A stretch of DNA of 64,000 nucleotides from Prosapia bicincta (Eukaryota > Arthropoda > Insecta > Hemiptera > Cercopidae), in NCBI GenBank assembly GCA_036971475.1, contig JBAIZL010000005.1:233586869-233650868 (forward strand). The letters are read 5' to 3'. Under the pieces are notes generated by a model. It saw only the letters and a list, made by a program, of their open reading frames with translations. It was not told the origin of the DNA and did not search any database. The number at the start of each line of letters is the position of its first letter. The stretch's first letter is position 1. Positions 34,621 through 53,620 of the stretch are shown in pieces. Position numbers and translations under genes: made by a program.

Positions 34621-35568
34621 AATATATTGTAGGTCTACCACTCTGCTCTTAATATTGTAGTTTCAAAATGACTTACTTTTAAGTTAGATTCAGGTACGCT
34701 AAATTACGAAGTTTATTTAGAAGGATGAAAAATTTCGTTCCAAAGCAAACAGGTTACTATACAATGAACTTTGAACATTGAGTAATACCACGCTGTACAT
34801 GTAATACCACAACCATCCGCCTACCAGACCAAGCCCTAGCTTAACCCTGATTTTCAATCCTTTTACTATAATATCACGGTCTCACAACAGTCACTCATAC
34901 AACTGGAATCATCAAGTGAGACGGGTTTAAGGCCGTGAAAATATTTACGAAAAGCTTGAATATTTTGTTTGTGGGGAAAATATGAGTTGCTGTCTTAAGG
35001 CAAGGAAACACGAACCAGCAACACTTGCTGCTAGAGGGTTCTAGATTTAGGTACCGCCAGTCAAACGGTTGACTACTGAATGAAAATACGAATCACACGT
35101 TCAACACACTATCTCGCGTTTGAATGGTCACAACACAGTCTACATAGAGTAACCGCATGACTTCAGTAGAGAGCGTACCAACTTCATGCAATCAAACCAT
35201 TATTTGCCCATTCCATCCTCTCCCAGAGACGCAGGATCATTATGTAACTTTCTTAGACATACATTTACTCCATTTATCTTTCCTTATTTATCATCTTATA
35301 GCTCGATGTTATAACTTTATTTCTCTGATACAACTATCCTAGTTGTAAATCCTTTATATCTAAGACTATTATCACCTCCATCATGTGTGTAGAAAGGACG
35401 GTGTACTACAGGAAGTTTGAAGTGGTGCATGGAAGTCACCTGGTTTATGAGAACCAGGAAGAACCTTGGCTTCTCTTAGGAAGGACTTATTTCTATCTCT
35501 CATACACTCCCTTCAAAGAGGTGAAGTTACGACTTTGGTGACTGGAGATTGTAAACTCATCTTTCTAA
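34621..35568. other. No gene seen
   Basis: Unique AT-rich sequence up to the GT tract. Confidence 0.55.
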
Positions 35569-42038
<6,470 letters not shown>

Positions 42039-42163
42039 ATCACTTTCACTTATGTACTTAAACAACAATACTGAGTATGCCCGAGGATGACGGCACAGCC
42101 AGCCATTGAAAGTTAGCTCACATAAATACCAAGTAAGATTCTTGTTTAAGTACATAAGTGAAA

Positions 42164-42168
<5 letters not shown>
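42039..42168. repeat. 27-bp perfect inverted repeat abutting (AT)n
   Basis: Arms 42039-42065 and 42142-42168 are exact reverse complements, separated by 76 nt. The spacer contains ggatgacggc...gccattgaaa, again of the GATGA-hairpin-GAAA type seen at 1.41 and 34.5 kb. The right arm runs straight into (AT)n. Confidence 0.75.

Positions 42169-42213
<45 letters not shown>
42167..42213. repeat. (AT)n microsatellite
   Basis: About 23 AT units fused to the right arm of the 27-bp inverted repeat. Confidence 0.97.
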
Positions 42214-42220
<7 letters not shown>

Positions 42221-43630
42221 TGTTTTAAATTTAAAAAATTGTTTAACTGTTTTATAATATGCTTCATTTGGTTTTCATAGGTTTCTCCTATTTTCTCATC
42301 CAATTTACACCCGTTTCCTTCTCATCTATTTCACAATTTTCTGGCTCTATCTTTCCTAAGTGGATGGACGTAAATTCTACATTCCTTGTACATCATTTAC
42401 GCTACATACCTCTTTGAGCCTATCGTTCCTCTTCAGCGCGTTATCCATCTTCCACCATCGTTTTCATATGGTGCATACAGATGGCGCTTTTGTTTAGTCG
42501 CAGATTATTCACCATTGCCCCACAGATGGTAAAGTTAATGGTTATGGCGTATGTAAAATTTCATTTTTCTACACCTGAACCGTGAACTTTCACTGGATAT
42601 TTGAAATTAAACAGTTACCCAAAAATATTAGACAAAAATCTTAATTATCTTGACTCATAACATTGAATAGTTTCAGGTTTAGCTTTAAAAACTAATTGAA
42701 ATGGATTTAATCTCATAAACGAGAACAAAAATTCGTTCATTCTAAAATGTTAGGATGCTCTAAAATATTTGATAATTTCAATATCACAGTTTTTACAATG
42801 AAAACATTAACATCAATTTTTAGAAGTCATTCCAAGATATACAAAATTTAAAGTGATGCTTCTCTTATACTGTCTGAGCAAATGTACCTAACAAACCGGA
42901 CTAGGTTAGGATATCGCCTATGCATCCATATTCCTGCAGCATACATTGCCTGTCGAGTACGTTGGGAATCTGGCGACGATTCATCTCTCTTCGTATGACT
43001 ACTACGATTCATGACTAATAGAAAAGGGCCATTTTTACCGATAGGAATAATGTATGAACATAAAATTCCTGTTTATATTTGTAGCAGCGGATCAGATGTA
43101 CACAAGTATCTCTATCGAAGTCATAAACAGGGCTCTGCTGGTTTACACTCTCTCATAGGAAGAGTTAGCTACGATTATGTGTGACGAAGTATGGATTCAG
43201 ATTCGCGATTGGACATCCACATGAAACCTAAACATGGCTGTACCTAAACTGCAGTTAAAGGACCAAGGGTTGTAGACACCAAAGAAGAATAAGATGTTCT
43301 AAAAAAAATATTTCAACAGACCGTTAGTTAAAAATATATATAAGCCTGCACTTGTTAAGAGTTCCTTGAGGAATGCGTTCACCACGACTTGGCAGCGATC
43401 CTCTTGGTGGCTAGCCTGTGACGAGCCAACTTCCTCTGTTAAGGAGCTCGCATATTAGCAACGCCACCCTATTAACGTATTCAAGACTGATATAATGCGA
43501 AGGTGATACGTTCTTTAATTAAAAAAAAAGTAAGTTATTGAAAGGAATGGAAAACCAAAGGTTTTGTTACATGTCTTTTAAAACTTTTAGTACTAGGAAT
43601 TAAGAATAGGCCGAGGCATCAAAATAGGTG

Positions 43631-43632
<2 letters not shown>
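42214..43632. other. No gene seen
   Basis: Unique AT-rich DNA; no supported feature. Confidence 0.55.

Positions 43633-43685
<53 letters not shown>
43633..43685. repeat. (TA)n microsatellite
   Basis: About 26 uninterrupted TA units. Confidence 0.97.
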
Positions 43686-43690
<5 letters not shown>

Positions 43691-43847
43691 TATTTATATT
43701 ATTAAATACGGTGATACGTTTTCTTGTAATACAGTTAGTGAATTAAAATATTTCAAATTAATATATTTTTCAAAGATGTTCGTCAGTAAAATAATTATTA
43801 GCATCTTCAAGAAAAACAATGATGTATAACAATTCTTGTAAAAACTC

Positions 43848-43851
<4 letters not shown>

Positions 43852-43934
<83 letters not shown>
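43852..43934. repeat. (TA)n microsatellite
   Basis: About 41 uninterrupted TA units. Confidence 0.97.
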
Positions 43935-43935
<1 letters not shown>

Positions 43936-44515
43936 TAGCTACAACCACGCGAACTTTATGCCGCATAACAGTCAATGAATGTCTTGTTAACTTGAGCTTA
44001 ACTTAATTTAGTATTTATGAACATAATGGCTAACCCTAAAGACGTTGTCCAGTTTTAATTATAAATTTCAACAGAAATAAAAAATTATTTTTATAAGTAT
44101 AATTTTTTTTGTAGTGTACAACAATAGTCAACTTATTTTAGGTCACATCTAACCGTGTACTTAATTCATTCCACATCATAGTTACTAAATAAACATCAAT
44201 CAGTATTACAAGTACTTGAGCGTATTCAATAACTTCCCAAAGTTTCAACATGAACTTTTTTCAAAGGCATATGAAACATTCAAGCAAACGTTGATTTTTA
44301 TTTATGTAGAAGATAAAAACATTATTATTTTCAAACAAAACGAAATTTTAATATTAAGTACATAGGAGATAAGAGAGATGACGCGGATTGTTGGATTTAT
44401 TCGATTTGCACGCATGTGTATCTGGCAAGTGTAACGCACTCTCACGCTTAGTTTTCTAAGATATCCCCTACTTAAACCATCGTCTTCTCCTATTTATGCC
44501 AATATGATGTTTACT
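43935..44515. other. No gene seen
   Basis: Unique AT-rich DNA before the 153-bp array. Confidence 0.55.
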
Positions 44516-45404
44516 CGTCAGTTATGACTGCCTTCTGTTCTACAACATAGACGCAGACTGTACCACTCACAGTTGCATGTGTCCAGACTTGCGCTTTATT
44601 GTAACATACGACAAATAGCTGGTGCGCTAGTCATGATTACTTAGGGTTGTGCCACCTTGATGTTTAATCGTCAGTTATGACTGCCTTCTGTTCTACAACA
44701 TAGACGCAGACTGTACCACTCACAGTTGCATGTGTCCAGACTTGCGCTTTATTGTAACATACGACAAATAGCTAGTACGCTAGTCACGATTACTTAGGGT
44801 TGTGCCACCTTGAAGTTTAATCGTCAGTTATGACTGCCTTCTGTTCTACAACATAGACGTAGACTGTACCACTCACAGTTGCAAGTGCCCAGACTTGCGC
44901 TTTATTGTAACATACGACAAATAGCTAGTACGCTAGTCACGATTACTTAGGGTTGTGCCACCTTGATGTATAATCGTCAGTTATGACTGCCTTCTGTTCT
45001 ACAACATAGACGCAGACTGTACCACTCACAGTTGCATGTGTCCAGACTTGCGCTTTATTGTAACATACGACAAATAGCTAGTACGCTAGTCACGATTACT
45101 TAGGGTTGTGCCACCTTGAAGTTTAATCGTCAGTTATGACTGCCTTCTGTTCTACAACATAGACGTAGACTGTACCACTCACAGTTGCATGTGTCCAGAC
45201 TTGCGCTTTATTGTAACATACGACAAATAGCTAGTTCGCTAGTCACGATTGTTTAGGGTTGTGCCACCTTGAAGTTTAATCGTCAGTTATTACTGCCTTC
45301 TGTTCTACAACATAGAGGTAGACTGTACCACTCACAGTTGCAAGTGCCCAGACTTGCGCTTTATTGTAACATACGACAAATATCTAGTGCGCCAGTCACG
45401 CAAA
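44516..45404. repeat. 153-bp satellite array (6 copies)
   Basis: cgtcagttatgactg recurs at 44516, 44669, 44822, 44975, 45128 and 45281, exactly 153 bp apart. Copies differ at a few sites (gacgcag or gacgtag; gcatgtgtcc or gcaagtgccc). The sixth copy breaks off near agtcacgcaaac. A 65-codon ORF at 45269-45466 is a shadow of the last copy. Confidence 0.97.
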
Positions 45405-46818
45405 CAGCGGCCTGTCGTGGCGTGCAACGCTCTGCTCTCAACACTTTGTGTTTCGTATCAACCTAACTTTTAATGGTAGTACTATATTATATGGAGAACT
45501 TTAGAGCCGTCAAAAACTACTCAACCTAAAATTTTACTGATGTAATATGGACAAGCTACTGATTGCCATGTTACGCTTTATCCTACTAAGCCAAACGTTT
45601 AAATCTAAAACAAAAAAAGTTTGATTTTTTTGTGTAGTTTAATTTTTTTTAGAGACGTAATGCAAAATTATCTGTCATATTATTTGTATGAAAAGGAGAG
45701 AAATGTATCTGATAAATAACGATTTAGGACAGGAAAGATAGTTTCAAAGTGTATAGGAAGATACATGTGTTTGAGATACCTGCGATAGTCATGACTTGGG
45801 TGGGTAGTGTTTCTGATACAGCCGTCTAATCGGTTTTTTGGCTTGATTTGTTTTGAATAAGTTAGAAAAAATATAATGATGTCAAACGTATTATTTTCAC
45901 GTTCTCGAAATACTTTACAAAGGCTGAATCAAGTCAGATGGTTTTCGTTTTCACATAAGCGACTTAAAAATACATTATATTTAAGAGAGTGATTTTAAAT
46001 GTCGAAAACCATAAATATAGGGTAAAATTAAGAAATTAAATCATAACTTACTTTATAAAATAGAGAAATATTTTATGCTACACTAGATTACTATTTGTTA
46101 TATAGAAGAAGTATTTGGTTAAGGTGGATTTGGCTATGCAAAAATAATGTTTTATAATGACAGCGTTCAAATCATCAACCGGTTAACATACATCAAACAA
46201 TTTATTTGCTTCGTTTTCATAACCAAATCTATCCTGTCCGAATAGTTTATTATATCACGTATTGCAATATAAGTATAATAAATATCACGTTAAACACACA
46301 CACACACAGAATTATACAACATCCATAACGTAGGCCTACATGAACATAACCCGCCGTGACCCTTCAATCAAATGGACACCAAGTCCCTCATTTCAACAAT
46401 CGTTTAGTTTACGATTAGGAATTTTTTCTAACTAAACCTCTAATCGGATATTTTCAAGATACTTCGTAGCTCATGTATTTTAATTGGTGTATTGTAACGT
46501 TGCATAAGATTTGAGATGAACATAATTATAACCTCTAAATTTAAAGGATGACCAGAGACGACTGGCAGAAATACGCACGCAAGCTTTCGAACATGCTCCT
46601 AACATTTTATTCCCAAGTGACGCGCACTAGAAACGCCTTAAAACAGTGATGTATGAAAAGTGATTGTAGTGAACTAGAGACTGAAGATGCGATGTGTGAC
46701 TGCGAAACAGTCCTTAACATAACTAGACAACAAAACAGAAAGTTTGAATGAAAAATGTAGGTAACAAGTTTATATATAATATTTGTTGATTTCATCTTCA
46801 CGTGAGCTACTAGTTATC
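45405..46818. other. No gene seen
   Basis: Unique AT-rich DNA with a short (CA)7 near 46295. Confidence 0.55.
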
Positions 46819-47095
46819 ACTAAACACTTTAAAATGTTTCTAAACTTGCCTTTAGTAGCACTTACTTTGTTGAGGACGGCTGTTTCGGGAGATGTGTCTC
46901 ATTGTCAACTCAGACCGTAACTGATCTAGGTTTACTTAGGTTAGGGCGTTAGTGGTTAATACTCTAAGCTACGTAAACCATGAGATCAGTTACGGTCTGA
47001 GTTGACAATGAGACACATCTCCCGAAACAGCCGTCCTCAACAAACAAAGTAAGTGCTACTATAGGCAAGTTTAGAAACATTTTAAAGTGTTTAGT
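46819..47095. mobile_element. Foldback element, about 108-bp inverted arms
   Basis: Left arm 46819-46926 and right arm 46983-47095 are near-perfect inverted copies; the right arm carries an extra 4 bp (acaa) and one or two substitutions. The pairing resumes in the loop (ggtttac and gtaaacc). No ORF lies inside. The high arm identity suggests a recent origin. No clear target duplication was seen. Confidence 0.75.
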
Positions 47096-48036
47096 AAGTA
47101 TATATAGTTGTTAAAATAAGTAGGCTACTGATTAAATAAATTGATTAAACTACTTCAATTTAACTTGATTCTTAGAGGTGTCTAACGCCTAAAGAAGCTT
47201 TCAGTACCAAAATTGAAATAAAATTATGTAGTTATGATATATTGAATTCACTATAGCAAGATTTAATTACATAAAAATATTACTTTTATCGACTGATAGA
47301 TAATATTATAGTGAATAGCAACATTTTACCTTAACATACAATGAAAAAAGTAACATAGGCTGCACATAATAAAAATAGCTGCTTATACAATCATTCATAA
47401 TCTCTCTATTTTTATTGTCATTCAATTCCTTCTATTTGCTCACACATCCCTGATATATATATCTTGTACAAATTTATCCGTCCAATCACGTTCAAATAAT
47501 TTATTAAAACTATAGTTAATGACAAATGATGTCAACACAGTTTTTTCAAATATTTATTCAATAATTATATTACAAAAAAAATTGGTGGGGTTAGATCGGA
47601 TTCGACCTGAGTATCTTCATGTTCAAAGTGTAGCGTTTTTGGCACAAGCCAACATTCCCATAGCTAGAAATGTATTACTCAAAGATGTATATTATTTTTC
47701 TTTTGCCCCATCTGGTTGTCGTCGAAACCTCTATTGTACAACGTTAAATTGTTGCCATGCTTTCCACACAATATCATAAATAATACTCAAGGATTAAAAA
47801 TGAATGAAAAGAATAAAATAAACAAACAAACTAGATTAAAGGTACGGAACCTTACTTCATAAACTGACAATGCGAAAGGAAAGCGAAAAAACTACAACAC
47901 AATGCAAGCGACAAAAAAAATAGAGCGTATAAATAGTAGCAAACAAAAATAATAGTCCAACACCATACATAGAGAGGAAAATGGAAAATTCCAAGGAAAA
48001 ACTCTTTCTTATTTTGCCACTTAATATTGTTATTTT

Positions 48037-48039
<3 letters not shown>
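47096..48039. other. No gene; possible tRNA-like patch
   Basis: The minus strand at 47585-47670 has ggtcgaatcc preceded by cgctacactttgaacatgaa, loosely like the anticodon and T-arm half of a tRNA-derived SINE. No full cloverleaf was found. Confidence 0.35.
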
Positions 48040-48093
<54 letters not shown>

Positions 48094-48095
48094 GA

Positions 48096-48182
<87 letters not shown>
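48040..48182. repeat. (TA)n microsatellite, interrupted
   Basis: About 70 TA units with breaks at tacgagta (about 48091) and tatacata (about 48137). Confidence 0.97.
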
Positions 48183-48183
<1 letters not shown>

Positions 48184-49596
48184 TGTATATATATTTATTT
48201 ATTTATTAATTTATATTAGTTGTAATTATAAAATAAAAAATTAATAAAATAGAATTTTTCTTTGTTGACTTAAGTTGGAAGTGATTTTAAACAAAATTTT
48301 AGGTCTACAAAAAATTAGGTCTACTTGTTTGAAATGTAGGCTATACATTTCTGATGGTATAGGAATATGCATTTGAAAAGGATTTAAACATAACCTCCAA
48401 ATAACCTCTAACAGTTAGCGTTAACCTACTCTATTATAAGATAATTTTGAGACAATTCGTTCATCTTCGGAAATCTTGTTATATTTCCTTCCAAAATTGT
48501 CAGACGAGCCTAAAGAGATATTCACTTTTAAAAAAATAATTGTATTTGACTACAAAAATATTAAGTGAAGTAAAGAGTCGTTTAAAATCGTTGCAAGTAA
48601 ATTGTGAAAAACAGCTTTAAGTGTGACATGTCTGTCGCCAAAAGTGTGCGTCATGTGACGACTGAAGAAGCTCTCACCTCGTCTGCAACTGTTGGGTGTA
48701 CTTAAACTATTAGTACGACTGTAATTATCTTCAGCGACTAACTGAGGATATGTCGCAAGACTATAATTACAAAAATGTAACACCTTTGTTACTTACACAA
48801 ACTGTAGTAAGAGTATTTCAATTTAAGACTTTCTCCCGTTTATATTTCACCGTTTTAAACGAGGAAAACAAGTTGCCGGTAGACAGTAGACGGGAGCGCG
48901 GAACTGTACAGTTATACTAGCACCGTTATAGTCATTGTTTTTATACCAATCCGCGCTGTGGAACTACTTTCTTTCCTTTTAGAAAACTTAAAAGTTGATT
49001 CTTTCCACGTTGCCGCGCCACACCTTGGAACAGGTAATACCAGGATGGTCGCCTCGGGCGGAGGACCAGCAGGCTCTATTTATCTTTACCAAGTTCATTA
49101 ACCTTTCTCGTTTATGGCAGCGGAGTATTTTTTCATTTTTTTCATTGCCATTTAAGAACCAGAATAAAACAGTTTCCTAAGCGAATGTATAAAACGTGTT
49201 TCCTAAGCATCACAGATAGCTCAGAAAGAATTCACATAAATTTGTCGTCGATCAACTCGGAGAGTGTTTCCATAAGCAAGGAATATTCAGAGACTATAAG
49301 ACGACGTCGTCTCCTTCCGTCTAGTTTTACCAGTTAAGTTGTGCTCATGCATGATTACTCGCGCTAGTTCGAGCTTCTGTAGCTAATTAGCAACCGAGAG
49401 AGGATGTAATTAGTGTAATACGGAACAAGTAGTTTGAACCAAAGTAACTTGTCTAATTTTCTTCTTGTAAAGGCGTTTTTTTCTTGATCACTGAATTCTC
49501 AATTATCTGAAATTTTGTGTATTAAAACAACTCACAAATTAAATTTTTTTAAATGGCATTACTCTTTTAGTGGGGAGTAATGTCAAAGTGTACAAA

Positions 49597-49599
<3 letters not shown>
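48183..49599. other. No gene seen
   Basis: Unique sequence; a 77-codon minus-strand ORF (48550-48783) is unrecognised. A small palindrome cgtcatgtgacg lies at about 48650. Confidence 0.5.

Positions 49600-49652
<53 letters not shown>
49600..49652. repeat. (TA)n microsatellite
   Basis: About 26 uninterrupted TA units. Confidence 0.97.
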
Positions 49653-49656
<4 letters not shown>

Positions 49657-49689
49657 GACGTATCTGAGTTTAGTCGTCTCTTCCATGAC

Positions 49690-50095
49690 TGCGGTAGAGA
49701 GCTCTTTCAATGAAGTTACCCTTCCTACACAAGCCATGATCTTCTTCCACATTCCGTTGTCGTAAAAGGTAGCTAAGATTGGAATAAATTTCTCCTCCTT
49801 AACCGAATCGATTCCACATTGGTAAAAATCGGCAATAATGTAGCAAGTATTGACCTTTTCCAGATTTGCGATTATACCTGCCCGAGCCATGATTTTCTCC
49901 CAACTTCCACTATCATAAATTTACTTAACGTGGAATACATCTTCACACCTTAACTGTGACAATTTCACAACCCTATAAATCCACATGAATATAGCGACTA
50001 CTAACCCCTTCCAAGACCTCAATAGAGAATACTTCAGAATTGCGATTATACCCACCCGAGCCTTGATTTCTCCCATCTTCCAGAATCAATGTTTA
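49690..50095. repeat. Diverged segment with three related copies
   Basis: The block gcgattatacc...cccgagccatgatt...ctcccaacttcca at about 49865-49915 recurs at 50039-50089 (cccgagccttgatttctccc), and a weaker form (acaagccatgatcttcttcc) lies at about 49730-49760. The minus strand of the first part reads a 97-codon ORF (49597-49890, MARAGIIANLEKVNTCYII...) that I do not recognise and that runs into (TA)n. It may be the eroded edge of an array or of a mobile element. Confidence 0.5.
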
Positions 50096-50740
50096 TAACT
50101 ATGTGATAAGAGTTTCTGTCGATCCACTGATCTGGCGTGGGTAGTACCCCTTGAAACACCAAAATACAGGCTTCTGCCGAACACAAACACTACACCTCCT
50201 CCTATCAGGAAAGCTATTGGTTTCTATATTAGCCATATCTCTTCCACATCCAATGGTGGGGAAGGTAAGGCGATGATGGACCTACATTGGTTTCGCCACA
50301 TAACACCCCCGTTAGCAACTCGGTTAACACTAATCAAGACTTAGTCTTCCATTTTAAAGATGGAAGATAATTCTGTTTACTTTTAACTTACCTATCACGC
50401 TATGACGCATACATTTATACCAAATTTGAATACGACAGAAAATCAGCAAGCAGAGGAATTCAGATTAGTTGCAACAGGAAATGTTTTTTAATGAATAAAC
50501 ATCTGTGAAAATGTATACTCGATGTATATTTAATGTTTATTGAGGTCTAACCGCCATAACAACACGTTGATAGGCAAGAATGTGAAGGGTTAAAGTAGCA
50601 TTAAGTTAAAATACCCTGGATACAGGCAGTGGGAGGTGTCATGGCCAGGGTTACCAGTAGTATATTCGATACTGATATATTTTATTGGTGTGTAATGTAT
50701 CGTAATTTTTCAATGTAATCGAGGAACTTGCGTTATAAAT
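50096..50740. other. No gene seen
   Basis: Unique AT-rich DNA leading into the 173-bp array. Confidence 0.55.
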
Positions 50741-53620
50741 GGTTAGGTTAGGTTGAGTTGGATTCGGCCTGGTTAGTTTTAGTAAGTAAACTAAATTTCA
50801 TATTCTGTACATATGGGCTTCGTGACAAAGCTCATTATTTTGCAATATTTAGGCTCAACTGTTTTTTTAATGTATTCGTGAAAATTGGGTTGTTTTATGG
50901 TTAGGTTAGGTTGAGTTGGATTTGGCCAGGTTAGGTTTAGTACGCAGATTAAATTACATGTAGATGTACTAAACTATTATACATATAGAATGTATGGCAC
51001 AGGTCATTATTTGGCGATATTTAAGCTAGACTGTTTTCCCGATGCATTCAAGGAGCTAGCGTTGTTTGATGGTTAGGTTAGGTTGAGTTGGATTTGTTAA
51101 GGTTAGGCACAGTAAGTAAACTAAATTACATAAGCTGCACTAAAGACTTTGCTGTACATGTAGACTCTGTGACACTGCTCAATATTGGCGATCTTAAGCT
51201 AGACTGTTTTCCCGATGCATTCAAGGAACTAGCGTTGTTTGATGGTTAGGTTAGGTTGAGTTGGATTTGTTAAGGTTAGGCACAGTAAGTAAACTAAATT
51301 ACATAAGCTACACTAAAGACTTTACTCTACATGTAGACTCTGTAACACTGCTCAATATTGGCGATCTTAAGCTAGACTGTTTTCCCGATGCATTCAAGGA
51401 GCTAGCGTTGTTTGATGGTTAGGTTAGGTTGAGTTGGATTTGTTAAGGTTAGGCACAGTAAGTAAACTAAATTACATAAGCTACACTAAAGACTTTACTC
51501 TACATGTAGACTCTGTGACACTGCTCAATATTGGCGATCTTAAGCTAGACTGTTTTCCCGATGCATTCAAGGAGCTAGCGTTGTTTGATGGTTAGGTTAG
51601 GTTGAGTTGGATTTGTTAAGGTTAGGCACAGTAAGTAAACTAAATTACATAAGCTGCACTAAAGACTTTGCTGTACATGTAGACTCTGTGACACTGCTCA
51701 ATATTGGCGATCTTAAGCTAGACTGTTTTCCCGATGCATTCAAGGAGCTAGCGTTGTTTGATGGTTAGGTTAGGTTGAGTTGGATTTGTTAAGGTTAGGC
51801 ACAGTAAGTAAACTAAATTACATAAGCTGCACTAAAGACTTTGCTGTACATGTAGACTCTGTGACACTGCTCAATATTGGCGATCTTAAGCTAGACTGTT
51901 TTCCCGATGCATTCAAGGAGCTAGCGTTGTTTGATGGTTAGGTTAGGTTGAGATGGATTCGTTAAGATTAGGTACAGTAAGTAAACTAAATTACATAAGC
52001 TGCACTAAAGACTTTGCTGTACATGTAGACTCTGTGACACTGCTCAATATTGGCGATCTTAAGCTAGACTGTTTTCCCGATGCATTCAAGGAGCTAGCGT
52101 TGTTTGATGGTTAGGTTAGGTTGAGTTGGATTTGTTAAGGTTAGGCACAGTAAGTAAACTAAATTACATAAGCTGCACTAAAGACTTTGCTGTACATGTA
52201 GACTCTGTGACACTGCTCAATATTGGCGATCTTAAGCTAGACTGTTTTCCCGATGCATTCAAGGAGCTAGCGTTGTTTGATGGTTAGGTTAGGTTGAGTT
52301 GGATTTGTTAAGGTTAGGCACAGTAAGTAAACTAAATTACATAAGCTGCACTAAAGACTTTGCTGTACATGTAGACTCTGTGACACTGCTCAATATTGGC
52401 GATCTTAAGCTAGACTGTTTTCCCGATGCATTCAAGGAGCTAGCGTTGTTTGATGGTTAGGTTAGGTTGAGTTGGATTTGTTAAGGTTAGGCACAGTAAG
52501 TAAACTAAATTACATAAGCTGCACTAAAGACTTTGCTGTACATGTAGACTCTGTGACACTGCTCAATATTGGCGATCTTAAGCTAGACTGTTTTCCCGAT
52601 GCATTCAAGGAGCTAGCGTTGTTTGATGGTTAGGTTAGGTTGAGTTGGATTTGTTAAGGTTAGGCACAGTAAGTAAACTAAATTACATAAGCTGCACTAA
52701 AGACTTTGCTGTACATGTAGACTCTGTGACACTGCTCAATATTGGCGATCTTAAGCTAGACTGTTTTCCCGATGCATTCAAGGAGCTAGCGTTGTTTGAT
52801 GGTTAGGTTAGGTTGAGTTGGATTTGTTAAGGTTAGGCACAGTAAGTAAACTAAATTACATAAGCTGCACTAAAGACTTTGCTGTACATGTAGACTCTGT
52901 GACACTGCTCAATATTGGCGATCTTAAGCTAGACTGTTTTCCCGATGCATTCAAGGAGCTAGCGTTGTTTGATGGTTAGGTTAGGTTGAGTTGGATTTGT
53001 TAAGGTTAGGCACAGTAAGTAAACTAAATTACATAAGCTGCACTAAAGACTTTGCTGTACATGTAGACTCTGTGACACTGCTCAATATTGGCGATCTTAA
53101 GCTAGACTGTTTTCCCGATGCATTCAAGGAGCTAGCGTTGTTTGATGGTTAGGTTAGGTTGAGTTGGATTCGTTAAGATTAGGTACAGTAAGTAAACTAA
53201 ATTACATAAGCTGCACTAAAGACTTTGCTGTACATGTAGACTCTGTGACACTGCTCAATATTGGCGATCTTAAGCTAGACTGTTTTCCCGATGCATTCAA
53301 GGAGCTAGCGTTGTTTGATGGTTAGGTTAGGTTGAGTTGGATTCGTTAAGATTAGGTACAGTAAGTAAACTAAATTACATAAGCTGCACTAAAGACTTTG
53401 CTGTACATGTAGACTCTGTGACACTGCTCAATATTGGCGATCTTAAGCTAGACTGTTTTCCCGATGCATTCAAGGAGCTAGCGTTGTTTGATGGTTAGGT
53501 TAGGTTGAGTTGGATTCGTTAAGATTAGGTACAGTAAGCAAACTAAATTACATAAGCTGCACTAAAGACTTTGCTGTACATGTAGACTCTGTGACACTGC
53601 TCAATATTGGCGATATTTAT
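50741..53620. repeat. 173-bp satellite array with TTAGG-like doublet (about 17 copies)
   Basis: ggttaggttaggttgag recurs at 50741 and 50899 (diverged copies), then at 51071 and every 173 bp to 53493. Units include cacagtaagtaaactaaatt and gttttcccgatgcattcaag. A minority variant (attcgttaagattaggtac) marks the copies at 51936, 53147, 53320 and 53493. A further diverged ggttggattatattcgttta block lies at about 53830-53870. Confidence 0.97.
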
